Shown here: positions 40,606 through 50,859 of the stretch, one piece after another
Layout: each line of letters opens with the position of its first letter
Numbering within the stretch: position 1 is the first letter of the stretch
Assembly (NCBI GenBank): GCA_026004095.1
Contig: BPIL01000015.1
Span: forward strand, 1 to 64,000
DNA: 64,000 nucleotides
Source of the DNA: Meiothermus sp.
GTDB taxonomy: Bacteria > Deinococcota > Deinococci > Deinococcales > Thermaceae
Direction of reading: 5' to 3'
Position numbers and translations under genes: made by a program
The notes under the pieces: model-generated
Databases searched by the model: none
What the model was told of the DNA's origin: nothing
Seen by the model: only the letters and a program-made list of their open reading frames with translations

Positions 40606-41387
40606 GTCAGGTCACGATACACCCCACTGCGGTGGTGTCCCCCAAAGCCCACCTGGCCCCGGATGTGAAGATTGGCCCGTATGCGGTGGTGGAGGGCCCT
40701 TGTGAGATCGGCCCTGGGGTGGAGGTGGGGCCCCACGCGGTCATCCACCCGTATGTGCGGCTGGCCGCCGGGGTTCGGGTGGGGCCCCACGCGGTGCTGG
40801 GGGGCCTCCCCCAGGATTTGAGTTTCAAAGGGCAGGAGACCTGGCTCGAGGTCGGGGAAAACACCGTCTTGCGCGAGGGGGTGATCCTGCACCGCTCCAC
40901 CAGGGAAGAAGCGCCCACCCGGATCGGCGCGGGCTGCTACCTGATGGGCCATGTGCACGTGGGCCACGATGCCCAGGTGGGCAACGGTGTGATTCTGACC
41001 CAGAGCGTGGCGCTGGCCGGGCACGTGGAGATTGGCGATTATGCCGTGGTGGGGGGGCTGGCCGGTATTCACCAGTTTGTGCGGGTGGGCAGCCGGGCTA
41101 TGGTGGGTGGGCTTGCCAAGGTGACCCGGGATGTTCTGCCTTTTAGCCTGGCCGACGGCAGCCCGGCCCTGCACTACCGGCTCAACACGGTGGGGCTGCG
41201 CCGGGCCGGTATCCACGGCGAGCGCTACCGGGCCCTCGAGCAGGCCTTCCGGGCGGTGCGCGAGGGCCGCCCCCTCGAGGGCCTGCCCGATACCGAGGAG
41301 GTACAGACGCTTAAAGCCTTCCTGGCGGGGCCTTCCAGGCGCCGCCTCTCGGGCTTTGTGCGGGGCGAGCCGGATTTTGAGGGCTGA
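40602..41387 (+). CDS. lpxA: UDP-N-acetylglucosamine acyltransferase
   Basis: IHPTAVVSPKAHLAPDVKIGPYAVVEGPCEIGPGVEVGPHAVI; GHVHVGHDAQVGNGVILTQSVALAGHVEIGDYAVVGGLAGIHQFVRVG. Confidence 0.94.
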   Translation: MSQVTIHPTAVVSPKAHLAPDVKIGPYAVVEGPCEIGPGVEVGPHAVIHPYVRLAAGVRVGPHAVLGGLPQDLSFKGQETWLEVGENTVLREGVILHRSTREEAPTRIGAGCYLMGHVHVGHDAQVGNGVILTQSVALAGHVEIGDYAVVGGLAGIHQFVRVGSRAMVGGLAKVTRDVLPFSLADGSPALHYRLNTVGLRRAGIHGERYRALEQAFRAVREGRPLEGLPDTEEVQTLKAFLAGPSRRRLSGFVRGEPDFEG

Positions 41388-41400
41388 AGTCGAACCCAAG

Positions 41401-42570
41401 ATGCTGGACGAAATTCTGCTACTGACCAACGGCCCCGGCGAGCTTTCGACTTGGGTGCCGCCGGTGCTGGCGCGCCTGCGGCAGCGGGTGCCCGGGGCCC
41501 GCATCGAGCTCTTCCTGATCCGCGACCAGTTCGCTGCCGGAACCGAGCAGGCCAAGGCCGAGGCGTTGCAACTGGACGCCCTCTCGGGCCGCTCGGCGCT
41601 TTTCCGCAGGCTCTTGGAGCGCAAGACGGGCCGCCGCGGGCTGGTGCTGTTGCTGGGGGGGGCACCCCGCGACGCGGTGCTGCTGGGCCGGGCCACGGGC
41701 TACCCGGCTTTTTCCTATACCTTCGATGCCAAGGCCCATCACCCCGGCTTGCGGGCGGTGCTGGTAGACTCCGAGCGCACCCGGGCGGCTATGCAGGCTC
41801 GAGGGGTCAATCCGGCTCGCATCGAGGTGGTGGGCAATCTGGTGGTGGACGCCCTCCACGAAGCGCCGGCGGTGCCTGCCCCCGCTGCCGATGTGCTGCT
41901 GCTGGCCGGTAGCCGCCCTTTTGCGGCCCGCTACCTGCTGGGGTTTTTGCTGGCGGCGGCCGAGCAGATGGCTAAAGCCCGGCCCGACCTGCGCTTTGCC
42001 TGGGTCAAGAGCCGCTTGCTGCCGGAGGCGGTGGTGGCCGAGGCGCTGGAGGGCGGGCTGGTGAGGGAGCTGGGCGGGGTGGGGGCCCGCTGGGTGGGGG
42101 ATCGCCTGCAGACCGCCGGGGGCCTCGAGGTTCTGGTGCTGGATGAACCCCAGCGCTATGCGGCCATGCGCCGCGCGCAGTTGGCGATTACCATTCCTGG
42201 AACCAACACCCTCGAGCTGGCCCTGGCCGGCCTGCCCTCGCTGGTGCTCTTGCCCCTGCACAAGCCGGAGATGCTGCCGCTGGAGGGTCTCTGGCACTGG
42301 CTTTTGAGCGGGCCGGGCCTCCGCGGCCTCAAACAGCGCTTCGTCTGGCGGCTGGCGGCGCGCCTGCCCCACCTGGCCCTGCCCAACCTGTGGCTGAACG
42401 AGCGGGTTTTCCCCGAGCTGCGCGGGGTTTTTAGCCCGGCTGAGGTGGCCTCTGCGGGCCTCGAGCTGCTCGAGCCCCGGCGGGCCCAGGAAGTCCGGGC
42501 CCGGCTGAAGCGCCTGGACGCCCGACCCGGAGCCGATAAGCTGGTGGAGTATGTGCTGGCTCGTTGCTGA
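41401..42570 (+). CDS. LpxB-related glycosyltransferase
   Basis: ILLLTNGPGELSTWVPPVLARLRQRVPGARIELFLIRDQFAAGTE; AITIPGTNTLELALAGLPSLVLLPLHKPEMLPLEGL; follows lpxA. Confidence 0.78.
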   Translation: MLDEILLLTNGPGELSTWVPPVLARLRQRVPGARIELFLIRDQFAAGTEQAKAEALQLDALSGRSALFRRLLERKTGRRGLVLLLGGAPRDAVLLGRATGYPAFSYTFDAKAHHPGLRAVLVDSERTRAAMQARGVNPARIEVVGNLVVDALHEAPAVPAPAADVLLLAGSRPFAARYLLGFLLAAAEQMAKARPDLRFAWVKSRLLPEAVVAEALEGGLVRELGGVGARWVGDRLQTAGGLEVLVLDEPQRYAAMRRAQLAITIPGTNTLELALAGLPSLVLLPLHKPEMLPLEGLWHWLLSGPGLRGLKQRFVWRLAARLPHLALPNLWLNERVFPELRGVFSPAEVASAGLELLEPRRAQEVRARLKRLDARPGADKLVEYVLARC

Positions 42571-42625
42571 GGCCCGGAGATAGCTGGGAAATCCCCATAG
42601 CAGTGATACTTTTTGCCTGGGCTCT

Positions 42626-44299
42626 ATGAACCTTCTTAAGCTGTTACGTCCCTTCTGGTTGCACATTCTGCTGGCAGCCGGGCTGGCTTTGCTGCCGGCG
42701 GCGGCCCAGGCCTGGCTGCCCACCCTGGTGGTCAAGCCGCTGTTCGATCAGGTGCTGGTGGGGCAGTGGGAGCGGCTCGGAGAGGTGCTCCTGGTGGGGG
42801 CGGGTTTGCTGGCGGTGCTGGTGGTGAGTGGGTATGTGCTCGAGGCCTTCATAGGCTACCTTTCCCTCAAAATTCCGGCGGTCTGGCGGGAGCGGGTGTT
42901 CGAGCGGCTGCTGCAAGCCGACCTGATGGCCCTGCCGGCCTCCTCGGGCGGGCTGACCGGGCGGCTGGTGGCCGATCTGAAGGAGCTGGAGGGCTTTTTG
43001 TTCTACAGCCTGGGCGGACTGCTGCTACAGGGGGTTCTGCTGCTGGCTCTGCTGGCCCAGCTCTTGCTGCACTACGCCCAGCTTACCCTGTACCTGCTGC
43101 TGGTGCTGCCCTTCATGGCCTTGCTGCTGGGCTGGCTTGGGGCCTGGGTGACCCATTACAGCCACCGAACCCAGGCCGCTATGGAGCGCCTGGCCGCCCG
43201 CATGGCCGAGGGGTTCGGGCGCCTGGAGCTGATCCGGGCCCTGGACTTGCAGGCCTTTGCCAGGGCGCGCTTCCGGCATAGCAACCAGCAGCAGTACCGC
43301 CTGGGGCGCACCCGTGCCCTGATCGCGGCCCTCAACCTGCCCCTGGGGCAGCTCGCTACCACGCTGCTGCTGGGCCTGTTGCTGGCCCTGGGGGTGGGGG
43401 CGGTGCAGCGGGGGCAGATGACCCCCGGCGATCTGACCGCGTTCCTCACCCTGCTGGGGCTGGCGGTGACCCCTTTGCAGGTTCTGAGCCGCATCGGCAC
43501 CGGGTTTGCCCAGGCCGAGGGGGCCGCGGCCCGCCTGGTGGAGCTGCTCGAGCTGCCCCCGGCCCCGGCCATGGGGCAGCTCCGACCCCAGACCCTGGCG
43601 GGGGGCCTCGAGCTGCGAAACCTGAGCTTTGCCTACCCCGGCAGCCCGGCCACCCTGCAAAACCTCAACCTGCGCATCGCGCCGGGCTCCTTCACGGCCA
43701 TTGTGGGCCCCTCGGGGGCGGGCAAGAGCACCCTGCTGCGCTTGCTGCTGGGCCTGTACCGCCCCAGTGCGGGGCAGGTCTTGCTGGATGGCCTCGAGCT
43801 ACACAGCTACGAGGCGGGGTGGTTGCGGGCCCGCATGGCCTGGGTTCCGCAGGAGCCCCTGCTGTTCGCCGGAACCGTACAGGAGAACCTGGCCGCGCTG
43901 GCCCCCGGCGCCCGCCCGGAAGCCATGCAGCAAGCCCTGGATACCGTGGGCCTGGGCCGGGAAATTGGCCTGCAAACCCCGCTCGAGGACGACGGGGGCG
44001 GGCTTTCGGTGGGGCAGCGGCAGCGCCTGGCCATTGCGGCGGCCCTGCTGCGGGAGGCCAAAATTCTTTTGCTCGACGAGATTACCAGCGCCCTCGACCG
44101 CGCCAGCGAGGGGCAGGTGATGGCCGCCCTCGAGGCCGCCCGCCCGGGCCGCACGGTGATCGTGGTGGCGCACCGCCTAGCCACCGTGCAGCACGCCGAT
44201 CAGATCGTGGTGATGGAAAAGGGCCGGATCGTGCAGGTGGGCAGCCACGCCGAGCTGATGGGTTCGCCCGGCCTCTACGCGGATTTTTGGAGAAGTTGA
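42626..44299 (+). CDS. ABC exporter, fused permease-ATPase (MsbA-like)
   Basis: N-terminal six-TM domain; GPSGAGKSTLLRLLLGLYRPSAGQVLLDG, GGLSVGQRQRLAIAAALLREAKILLLDEITSALD, VAHRLATVQHADQIVVMEKGRIVQVGSHAELM. Confidence 0.92.
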   Translation: MNLLKLLRPFWLHILLAAGLALLPAAAQAWLPTLVVKPLFDQVLVGQWERLGEVLLVGAGLLAVLVVSGYVLEAFIGYLSLKIPAVWRERVFERLLQADLMALPASSGGLTGRLVADLKELEGFLFYSLGGLLLQGVLLLALLAQLLLHYAQLTLYLLLVLPFMALLLGWLGAWVTHYSHRTQAAMERLAARMAEGFGRLELIRALDLQAFARARFRHSNQQQYRLGRTRALIAALNLPLGQLATTLLLGLLLALGVGAVQRGQMTPGDLTAFLTLLGLAVTPLQVLSRIGTGFAQAEGAAARLVELLELPPAPAMGQLRPQTLAGGLELRNLSFAYPGSPATLQNLNLRIAPGSFTAIVGPSGAGKSTLLRLLLGLYRPSAGQVLLDGLELHSYEAGWLRARMAWVPQEPLLFAGTVQENLAALAPGARPEAMQQALDTVGLGREIGLQTPLEDDGGGLSVGQRQRLAIAAALLREAKILLLDEITSALDRASEGQVMAALEAARPGRTVIVVAHRLATVQHADQIVVMEKGRIVQVGSHAELMGSPGLYADFWRS

Positions 44300-44310
44300 C
44301 GATCGAAAGG

Positions 44311-44982
44311 ATGGACGCCATGCAGGAATACCTGAAAAAAGCTCGAGGGGGCCGGGTGGTACAGACCCCCTTTTTGGAGGCCGAGGCACTGGAGGAACTC
44401 CGCCGGCAGGCCCAGCAGGAGGGGCTGCGCCTCGAGACCTTCGGGGGGCTGCCCATGGCCTCGAGGCAGGTGGCGGTGCTCTTCCCCGAACACATCCCTG
44501 CGGTATCCGACCCCACCACGGTGGTCTTCCTGACCTTTGAGGGCGACCTCGAGGCCCTGGAAGACAGGCTGCGCGCGCTGCTGGAACCGGGGCTGCTGGG
44601 GGATCTCGAGGAGACCCAGGAAGGCTTCCTGCTGGCCACCCTTCCCAAAGGCCTCAAAACCCTGCAAGAAGCCGGCCTCCAGGCCAGAGAAGCCGCGCCC
44701 GAGCAGTTGCCGAAAACGCGCGAGCGCACCCGCAGCGTGGTGGTGCCCAGCCTGCGGGTGGACGTGGTGGGGGCCAAGGGCTTTGGGGTCTCGCGCACCT
44801 ACTTTGCCCAGGGGGTCAAGGCCGGCAAGGTCAAACTCCGGGGCAAGACCGCCTCGGCCAAGGATGAGATAACCGAGGGCGACCACCTGCTGGCCGAAGG
44901 GCTGGGCAGCCTGGTGGTCAAAAAGGTGCTGGGCCAGACCAAGCGGGGCAATGTGAAGCTGGAGCTCGAGGTGCACCGATAG
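44311..44982 (+). CDS. S4-domain RNA-binding protein (YlmH-like)
   Basis: LRVDVVGAKGFGVSRTYFAQGVKAGKVKLRGKTASAKDEITEGDHLLAEGLGSLVVKKV: C-terminal S4-type fold. Confidence 0.72.
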   Translation: MDAMQEYLKKARGGRVVQTPFLEAEALEELRRQAQQEGLRLETFGGLPMASRQVAVLFPEHIPAVSDPTTVVFLTFEGDLEALEDRLRALLEPGLLGDLEETQEGFLLATLPKGLKTLQEAGLQAREAAPEQLPKTRERTRSVVVPSLRVDVVGAKGFGVSRTYFAQGVKAGKVKLRGKTASAKDEITEGDHLLAEGLGSLVVKKVLGQTKRGNVKLELEVHR

Positions 44983-45672
44983 CTACACCAGCTTTTCTTT
45001 CAGCCAGGCCGCGATATCGTCGGAGATCTGCTGGGCCAGCGGATCCAATAGCATATCGTGCTGGCTCTGGTAGACCCGGTATTCCTTGTGGGGGCCCCCA
45101 ATCAGGGCGAAATAGCGGCGCACCGCGGCTTCCGGCACGGTGTCGTCGTGGGCGGCCTCGAGCACCAGCGCCGGGGCCCAGACCCTGGGCAAAAGCTCAG
45201 GCACCCGCTGCTGGAGCGCGATTAACTGGGTCAGGGCCACGGTAGGAAAATTGGGGTAATTGGGGCTCCGCGCCCGCCGCCGGGCCTCTTCGGCGGGGTC
45301 GGTGCTGTGGGCCCAGGGTTTGACGTAGTGCAGCAGCGGGGCCAGGTAGGCCAGGCGGTTCTTGAAGCCCAGCGCCGGGGCCAGGGCCACCAGGGCGGCG
45401 GTCTTGTGCTCGGCGGCCAGCCAGCCGGCCAGCAGCCCCCCCATCGAGAGGCCCACCACCGCCCTGGGCTCGGGGAGCGCCCGGTAGGCCTCGCGGGCGG
45501 TCTGGAGCCAGTCCAGCCAGCGCACACCGCGCAGATCCTCGGGCCGGGTGCCGTGGCCGGGCAGGGTGGGCTGGGCCACGGTAAACCCAGCCTTGCGCAG
45601 GGTTTCGGGGAGCGGCCCCATGGTCAGGGTGGGGTGGGAGGTAAAACCGTGCAAAACCAGAACGTTCGACAT
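44983..45672 (-). CDS. Alpha/beta-hydrolase carboxylesterase (Est30-like)
   Basis: VLVLHGFTSHPTLTMGPLPETLRKAGFTVAQPTLPGHGTRPEDL, VVGLSMGGLLAGWLA, EAAHDDTVPEAAV. Confidence 0.85.
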   Translation of the reverse strand: MSNVLVLHGFTSHPTLTMGPLPETLRKAGFTVAQPTLPGHGTRPEDLRGVRWLDWLQTAREAYRALPEPRAVVGLSMGGLLAGWLAAEHKTAALVALAPALGFKNRLAYLAPLLHYVKPWAHSTDPAEEARRRARSPNYPNFPTVALTQLIALQQRVPELLPRVWAPALVLEAAHDDTVPEAAVRRYFALIGGPHKEYRVYQSQHDMLLDPLAQQISDDIAAWLKEKLV

Positions 45673-45701
45673 GGGCCGGCTCCAGCTTACCGCAGTGCGG
45701 C

Positions 45702-46952
45702 TTACTCCACCACCAGCACGCGAAAATCGTTGAGGTTGTGGGCGGTCTCGCCGGTGATGAGCAACCCCCCCAGGGCCTGGAAAAACCCGTGCGCGTTGTT
45801 GTCGCGCAGCAGGGCCTTAAGGTCGAGGCCCAGCCGCTGGGCCTGGCGCCAGGTGTCGGGCTCCAGGACGGCGCCCGCTGCGGGGGTGTTGCCGTCGATG
45901 CCGTCGGAGTCGGCAGCCAGGGCCCAGACCCCATCCTGGCCCAGGTAAAAGCCCAGCCAGCCCAGAAACTCCTGGTTGCGCCCCCCCTGGCCCGACCCGC
46001 GCACCGTGACGCTGGCCTCGCCGCCGGAGAGCAGCACCACCGGGGGGCGGAAGGGTTGCCCGTGGGCGCGGATGCTCTGCACCAGGTTGGCATGAAAGCG
46101 GGCCAGCTCGCGGGCCTCGCCCTGGAAGCGGTCGGAGAGGATGACGGCCGGGTAGCCCTGGGCCTGCCAGAAGCGCTGGGCGGCCTCGAGCAGAACCTGG
46201 TTGCTGCCAATCAGCCGGTTTTCCACCCGCTGGAAGAGGGCCTGGCCCGGCTTGGGCGACTCGGGCAGGGCGCCCTTTGCGCCTCGCTCCAGGTGGGAGC
46301 GCACCTCGGGGAAGTCCAGGCCGTACTTGTCGAGCACCGCCAGGGCCTGGGCGAAGGTGGTCTCGTCGGGTACGGTGGGCCCCGAGGCAATCACCGAGAG
46401 GTCGTCGCCGGGCACGTCCGATAGATACAGGGCCTGGACGCGGGCGGGGGTGGCCGCGGCCAGGCGCCCCCCCTTGATGGCGGAGAGGTGTTTTCGCACC
46501 GCGTTAATCTCCTGAATATCGGCCCCCGAGCGCAAAAGGGCCTGGGTCAGGGCCTGTTTGGTGGGGAGGTCAATACCCCAGGGCGCGCACATTAGCGCGC
46601 TGCCGCCCCCAGAGATCAGAACCAGCAGAAGATCGCTGGCTTGCAGACGCGAGACGGCCTGGAGGATGATTTGTGCAGCCCGCACGCTCTGTTCGTCGGG
46701 CACGGGGTGGCGGGCCGGTATGATCTGACCGCGTTCCGTTTGCGGCCAGACCCGGCCCGGCTCGGCCTTGGGCACCGCTATAAAGGGCACCTCTGGAAAC
46801 CGCTCCTGGGCGGCGGCCAGCATGCTCATGGCTGCTTTCCCCACCGAAACGATCAGCGCCGGGGTCTCCTGGGGGAGGTGCTGGGCGGTGAGGTGGGCAG
46901 GGTGGGTTTGCTCCAGGGCCTGCCGAAAGCTGGCGATAAGCAGCGCGCGCAT
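45702..46952 (-). CDS. Glycerate 2-kinase (MOFRL family)
   Basis: ALIVSVGKAAMSMLAAAQERFPEVPFIAV, LISGGGSALMCAP, VLLSGGEASVTVRGSGQGGRNQEFLGWLGF, ADSDGIDGNTPAAGAVL. Confidence 0.92.
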   Translation of the reverse strand: MRALLIASFRQALEQTHPAHLTAQHLPQETPALIVSVGKAAMSMLAAAQERFPEVPFIAVPKAEPGRVWPQTERGQIIPARHPVPDEQSVRAAQIILQAVSRLQASDLLLVLISGGGSALMCAPWGIDLPTKQALTQALLRSGADIQEINAVRKHLSAIKGGRLAAATPARVQALYLSDVPGDDLSVIASGPTVPDETTFAQALAVLDKYGLDFPEVRSHLERGAKGALPESPKPGQALFQRVENRLIGSNQVLLEAAQRFWQAQGYPAVILSDRFQGEARELARFHANLVQSIRAHGQPFRPPVVLLSGGEASVTVRGSGQGGRNQEFLGWLGFYLGQDGVWALAADSDGIDGNTPAAGAVLEPDTWRQAQRLGLDLKALLRDNNAHGFFQALGGLLITGETAHNLNDFRVLVVE

Positions 46953-46974
46953 AGGCCTCTACCCGGGCTGGGCT

Positions 46975-48252
46975 TTAGCGGTTTGGGAGGATGGGGCTCT
47001 GGGCGTAGGCCCGATCCAGCAGCTCGAGGGTGTGCAGCACCGGAATCTCCCGGCCCAGCCTGCGCAGATGGCTTTGGATCTGGGTGAAGCAGCCGATGTT
47101 GCCGGTGACCACCAGCTCGGCCCCGGTGGCCAGGATGTTGCGGGCTTTGCGCTCGCCCAAGGCGGTGGCGATTTCGGGCTGCTCGAGGTTGTAGGTACCC
47201 GCCGAGCCACAGCAAAGCTCGCCTTCGGGAATTTCCACAAGCTCGAGGCCCGGAATGCTTCTTAGCAGCCGGCGCGGCTCGGCCCGTACCTGCTGGGCGT
47301 GGGCCAGGTGGCAGGCGTCGTGGTAGGCCACCTTGAGGGGCCGCTCCAGCGGGGGTACGGCTTTCAGCCCCAGCTCGACCAGGAAAACCGAGACGTCCTT
47401 GACCTTGGCGGCCAGTTGGTGGGCCTGGGCCTGCTCGGGTTCCCCGTGGAAGAGCAGGGGGTACTCTTTGAGGCCCGAGCCACAGCCGGCGGCGTTGGTG
47501 AGGATGGCGTCGTACTCACCGGCAAAGGCGCTGAGGTTGGTGCGGGCGAAGTGCAGGGCCCGCGCACGCTCGCCGGTGTGCATCGCCAGCGCGCCGCAGC
47601 AGCCCTGGCCTTTGGGGATCACCACCTCCACCCCGTTGCGGGCCAGCACCCGCAGGGTGGCGTGGTTGAAGTTGGGCTGCAACACCTGCTGGGCGCAGCC
47701 GGCCAGAAAGGCCACTCGAGCCCGCCGTTCGCCCTCGGCCGGAACCAGCTCGGGCAGGGGCTGGTGCTTGGGCAGTTGGTCGGGGAGCAGCTCGAGCGGG
47801 GCTTGCAGCAGGGGCGGCAGCAGCGGCTTGATCGGCTTGCCCAGCCGGCCCAGGGCGGCTGCGGCGCGGAAGCGCGAGGGGTAGGGGAGGGTCTCCTGAA
47901 GGCCCATGCGGAAGAGCTTCTGGAAAGGGGAGCGGTGGCGCTGGGGCTCGCTCCAGCCCCGGTAGGTGGTGATAAGCTCGCCGTAGGGCACGCCGCTGGG
48001 GCAGGCCGTCACGCAGCCCTGGCAGCCCAGGCACTTATCCAGGTAGGGCTGGGCTTCCTCCATGCTCAGGTTGCCCTCCAGCACCTCTTTCATCAGAAAA
48101 ATCCGCCCCCTGGGGGAGTCCATCTCCTCGCCCAGCACCTGGTAGGTGGGGCAGGCCGGCAGACAGAAGCCGCAGTGCACACAGGCCTCGATGGCGTGGG
48201 CCATGATTTCGCCCTGGGGGCCGAGCTTTTCGACGTCAATCTTGTGCTGCAT
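46975..48252 (-). CDS. glcF: Glycolate oxidase iron-sulfur subunit
   Basis: [61 protein letters not shown] motifs. Confidence 0.93.
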   Translation of the reverse strand: MQHKIDVEKLGPQGEIMAHAIEACVHCGFCLPACPTYQVLGEEMDSPRGRIFLMKEVLEGNLSMEEAQPYLDKCLGCQGCVTACPSGVPYGELITTYRGWSEPQRHRSPFQKLFRMGLQETLPYPSRFRAAAALGRLGKPIKPLLPPLLQAPLELLPDQLPKHQPLPELVPAEGERRARVAFLAGCAQQVLQPNFNHATLRVLARNGVEVVIPKGQGCCGALAMHTGERARALHFARTNLSAFAGEYDAILTNAAGCGSGLKEYPLLFHGEPEQAQAHQLAAKVKDVSVFLVELGLKAVPPLERPLKVAYHDACHLAHAQQVRAEPRRLLRSIPGLELVEIPEGELCCGSAGTYNLEQPEIATALGERKARNILATGAELVVTGNIGCFTQIQSHLRRLGREIPVLHTLELLDRAYAQSPILPNR

Positions 48253-48266
48253 AGGTTTTCCTGGGG

Positions 48267-49340
48267 TTACTGGGGTAGAGCAAGGCTGAACCGGCCTTGA
48301 GGATCGAGGGCGGCGGTTACCCGCTGACCAAAGACCTGTTCCAAGTCTATTCCAATCTGGGGGCGAGCGGTGTGGCCCCTCAGAACCAGACCAGATAAGT
48401 TCTGAGACCGTAGCAGGGTATCCAACTGGGCCAGCTCGTGGTTCCAGGCCAGGTACAGCAGATGCCCCGCGCTCATGTACCGGCGGGGGGTGCTGCCCAG
48501 GGCCTGTTCCAGGGTGGGGATGCGCCGGGCGGTGAGGGCCACTTTAACCAGATAACCCGCGCCCAGCTCGAGCCGGTTCAGGTCGCGCCAGTATTGGGTC
48601 TCGGCCTCGCCCTGCAGGAGGTCGCCAGCCCTGCCCACAAAGGCTGTGAGCCGCTCCAGCCGGGCCGGGAGGGCTTCGGGTAGGCCCCCCAGGCGCAGGG
48701 TCAGGGTGGCGGGGGGCTCGAGGTCGAGGGCATAAAGTTCGATGGGCGAGCCCGCCAGCCGGTAGAGGGCCTCGAGCGCCGCTTCCAGCTTGGGGAAGGC
48801 CACCCGCAGGGTGGCGGTGGCTTTGGGGTAGGGGAACACCTTGAAGGCCAGCTCGGTGAGGAGGCCCAGCCGCCCCAGGCTGCCCACCATCAGCTTGGGC
48901 AGGTCGAAGCCGGCGGCGTTCTTGACCACCTTGCCACCTGCCCGCACCAGTTGGCCCGTGCCGTCCACAAACTGCACCCCCAGGATGAAGTCGCGCACCC
49001 CCCCATAGCGCTGCCGCATGGGGCCGGAAAGCCCGGCGGCCACCGTGCCCCCCAGGGTGGCCCCCTGTTCCACCAGGGGCGGGTCGAAGGGCAGGTACTG
49101 CCCGTGCTGGGCCAGAAGCTGCTCCACCTCGGCCAGGGGGGTTCCGGCCCGGGCTACCAGCACGTACTCGCCGGGGTCGTACTCGAGCACCCCCGAGAGG
49201 CCGCGCATCTCCAGAACGGTCTGGTCTTCTGTTGGTGTGGAAAGGGCCGGTTTGCTGCCGCCGCCCCTGGCCCGCACCCGGCTGTGGGCCCGGACGGCCT
49301 CCTGCACCTCGGCGGGGCTGGTGGGGTGGAGCACGGTCAT
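48267..49340 (-). CDS. glcE: Glycolate oxidase FAD-binding subunit
   Basis: [81 protein letters not shown]. Confidence 0.92.
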   Translation of the reverse strand: MTVLHPTSPAEVQEAVRAHSRVRARGGGSKPALSTPTEDQTVLEMRGLSGVLEYDPGEYVLVARAGTPLAEVEQLLAQHGQYLPFDPPLVEQGATLGGTVAAGLSGPMRQRYGGVRDFILGVQFVDGTGQLVRAGGKVVKNAAGFDLPKLMVGSLGRLGLLTELAFKVFPYPKATATLRVAFPKLEAALEALYRLAGSPIELYALDLEPPATLTLRLGGLPEALPARLERLTAFVGRAGDLLQGEAETQYWRDLNRLELGAGYLVKVALTARRIPTLEQALGSTPRRYMSAGHLLYLAWNHELAQLDTLLRSQNLSGLVLRGHTARPQIGIDLEQVFGQRVTAALDPQGRFSLALPQ

Positions 49341-49346
49341 GGCGGC

Positions 49347-50786
49347 CTACTCCCTGGAAATAACCCCGGCCCGCTCCAGGGGATGGGGCCCGGCCTGGTG
49401 CAGCGCAGGGGCTTCGCCGCCGGGGAACATCTTGCCGCGGTTGGAAAGCTCGAGGGGATCGAGGGCCAATCGGATGCGCCGCATGGCGGCCAGATCGGCC
49501 TCGGAGAACATCTCGGGCATGTAGGCTTTCTTCTCCATGCCCACCCCGTGCTCGCCGGTGATGGAGCCGCCCAGCGCCACGCACAGGCGCAGGATCTCCC
49601 CCGCCAGCTCCTCGGCCCGCTCGAACTCCCCGGCCACCCGCCCGTTGTAGAGAATCAGGGGGTGCAGGTTGCCATCCCCGGCGTGGAAGACGTTGGCCAC
49701 CCGCAGGCCATACCGCGCGGAGAGCCGCTCGATCTCGGCCAGGGCCTGGCCCAGCCGGGAGCGGGGCACCACCCCGTCCTGCACGATGTAGTCGGGCGAG
49801 AGCCGCCCCACCGCCGAGAAGGCGGCCTTGCGCCCTTTCCAGATTTTCAGGCGCTCCTCGGCGCTCTGGGCCACCCGCACCTCGTAGGCCCCCGAGCGCC
49901 GGATGACTTCGTCCAGGTAGCGGGCCTCGGCCTCCACCTGGGGGGTTTCGCCCTCGAGCTCCACGATCAACAGGGCCCGGGCCTCCCTTGGATAACCGGC
50001 CTTGACCGCGGCCTCGGCGGCTTCAATCGCCAGCGAGTCCATAATCTCCATCGCACCCGGCAAAAGCCCGGAGGCCACCACCGCGGCCACCGCGTCGCCG
50101 GCTTTCTCCAGCGAGTCGTAGGCGGCCAGCACGGTGTGATAGGTCTCGGGTTTGGGCAAAAGGCGCAGGGTGATCTCGGTGGCAATGCCCAGCAGCCCCT
50201 CGCTGCCCACGAACAGGCCCAGCCAGTCGGGGCCGGTGTTTTCCAGGCTCTCGCCGCCCAGCACCACGGTCTCGCCGTCGGGCAGCACCACCCTGGCCGC
50301 CAGCACGTGGTTGGAGGTCATGCCGTACTTGAGGCAGTGGGCCCCGCCCGAGTTAAAAGCCAGGTTCCCCCCAATGGTCGAGACCGGCTGGGAGGAGGGG
50401 TCGGGGGCGTAGTAAAGGCCATGGGGGGCAGCAGCGTTCGAGACCTGGAGGTTGATAAAGCCCGGCTCTACCACCGCGATGCGTTCCTGCGGATCCAGCC
50501 GCAGCAGTTTGTTCATCCTGTTGAGGCCAATCAAAAGCCCCCCATCAATCGGCAGCGAGCCCCCCGAAAGGCTGGTGCCGGAGCCCCGGGCCACATAGGG
50601 TATCCGGTGCCTGGCACACCAGCGCACCGCGGCCACCACCTCCTCGTGGCTCTCGGGCAGCACCACCGCCAGGGGCCGGGCCCGGAAGGCTGTAAGGGCA
50701 TCGGATTCATAAGGTGCTAGCTCGCCGGGCCTGTGTAGCAAGCGTCCCGGCGGAAAGAACTGGCCCAACTCGTCTAGAAGCATCAT
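49347..50786 (-). CDS. glcD: Glycolate oxidase subunit GlcD (FAD-linked)
   Basis: [55 protein letters not shown]...[42 protein letters not shown]. Confidence 0.94.
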   Translation of the reverse strand: MMLLDELGQFFPPGRLLHRPGELAPYESDALTAFRARPLAVVLPESHEEVVAAVRWCARHRIPYVARGSGTSLSGGSLPIDGGLLIGLNRMNKLLRLDPQERIAVVEPGFINLQVSNAAAPHGLYYAPDPSSQPVSTIGGNLAFNSGGAHCLKYGMTSNHVLAARVVLPDGETVVLGGESLENTGPDWLGLFVGSEGLLGIATEITLRLLPKPETYHTVLAAYDSLEKAGDAVAAVVASGLLPGAMEIMDSLAIEAAEAAVKAGYPREARALLIVELEGETPQVEAEARYLDEVIRRSGAYEVRVAQSAEERLKIWKGRKAAFSAVGRLSPDYIVQDGVVPRSRLGQALAEIERLSARYGLRVANVFHAGDGNLHPLILYNGRVAGEFERAEELAGEILRLCVALGGSITGEHGVGMEKKAYMPEMFSEADLAAMRRIRLALDPLELSNRGKMFPGGEAPALHQAGPHPLERAGVISRE

Positions 50787-50859
50787 GAAGGTGATCTGGC
50801 TTGTCAGAAGCTGCTTTGCGCTAGAGTCTATGTATTCAATCTACAAATTTTCGCACATA

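Noticed and set aside
41419-42735. 438-aa minus-strand ORF
   Set aside because: Antisense to the LpxB-like gene and exporter start; low-complexity shadow translation.
43819-44982. 387-aa ORF starting inside the ABC exporter
   Set aside because: N-terminal part is an out-of-frame reading of the exporter; only the MDAMQEYLKKARGG... part from 44311 is a credible gene.
48951-50720. 589-aa plus-strand ORF
   Set aside because: Antisense to glcE/glcD, His/Gly-rich translation typical of shadow ORFs; no RBS or homology.
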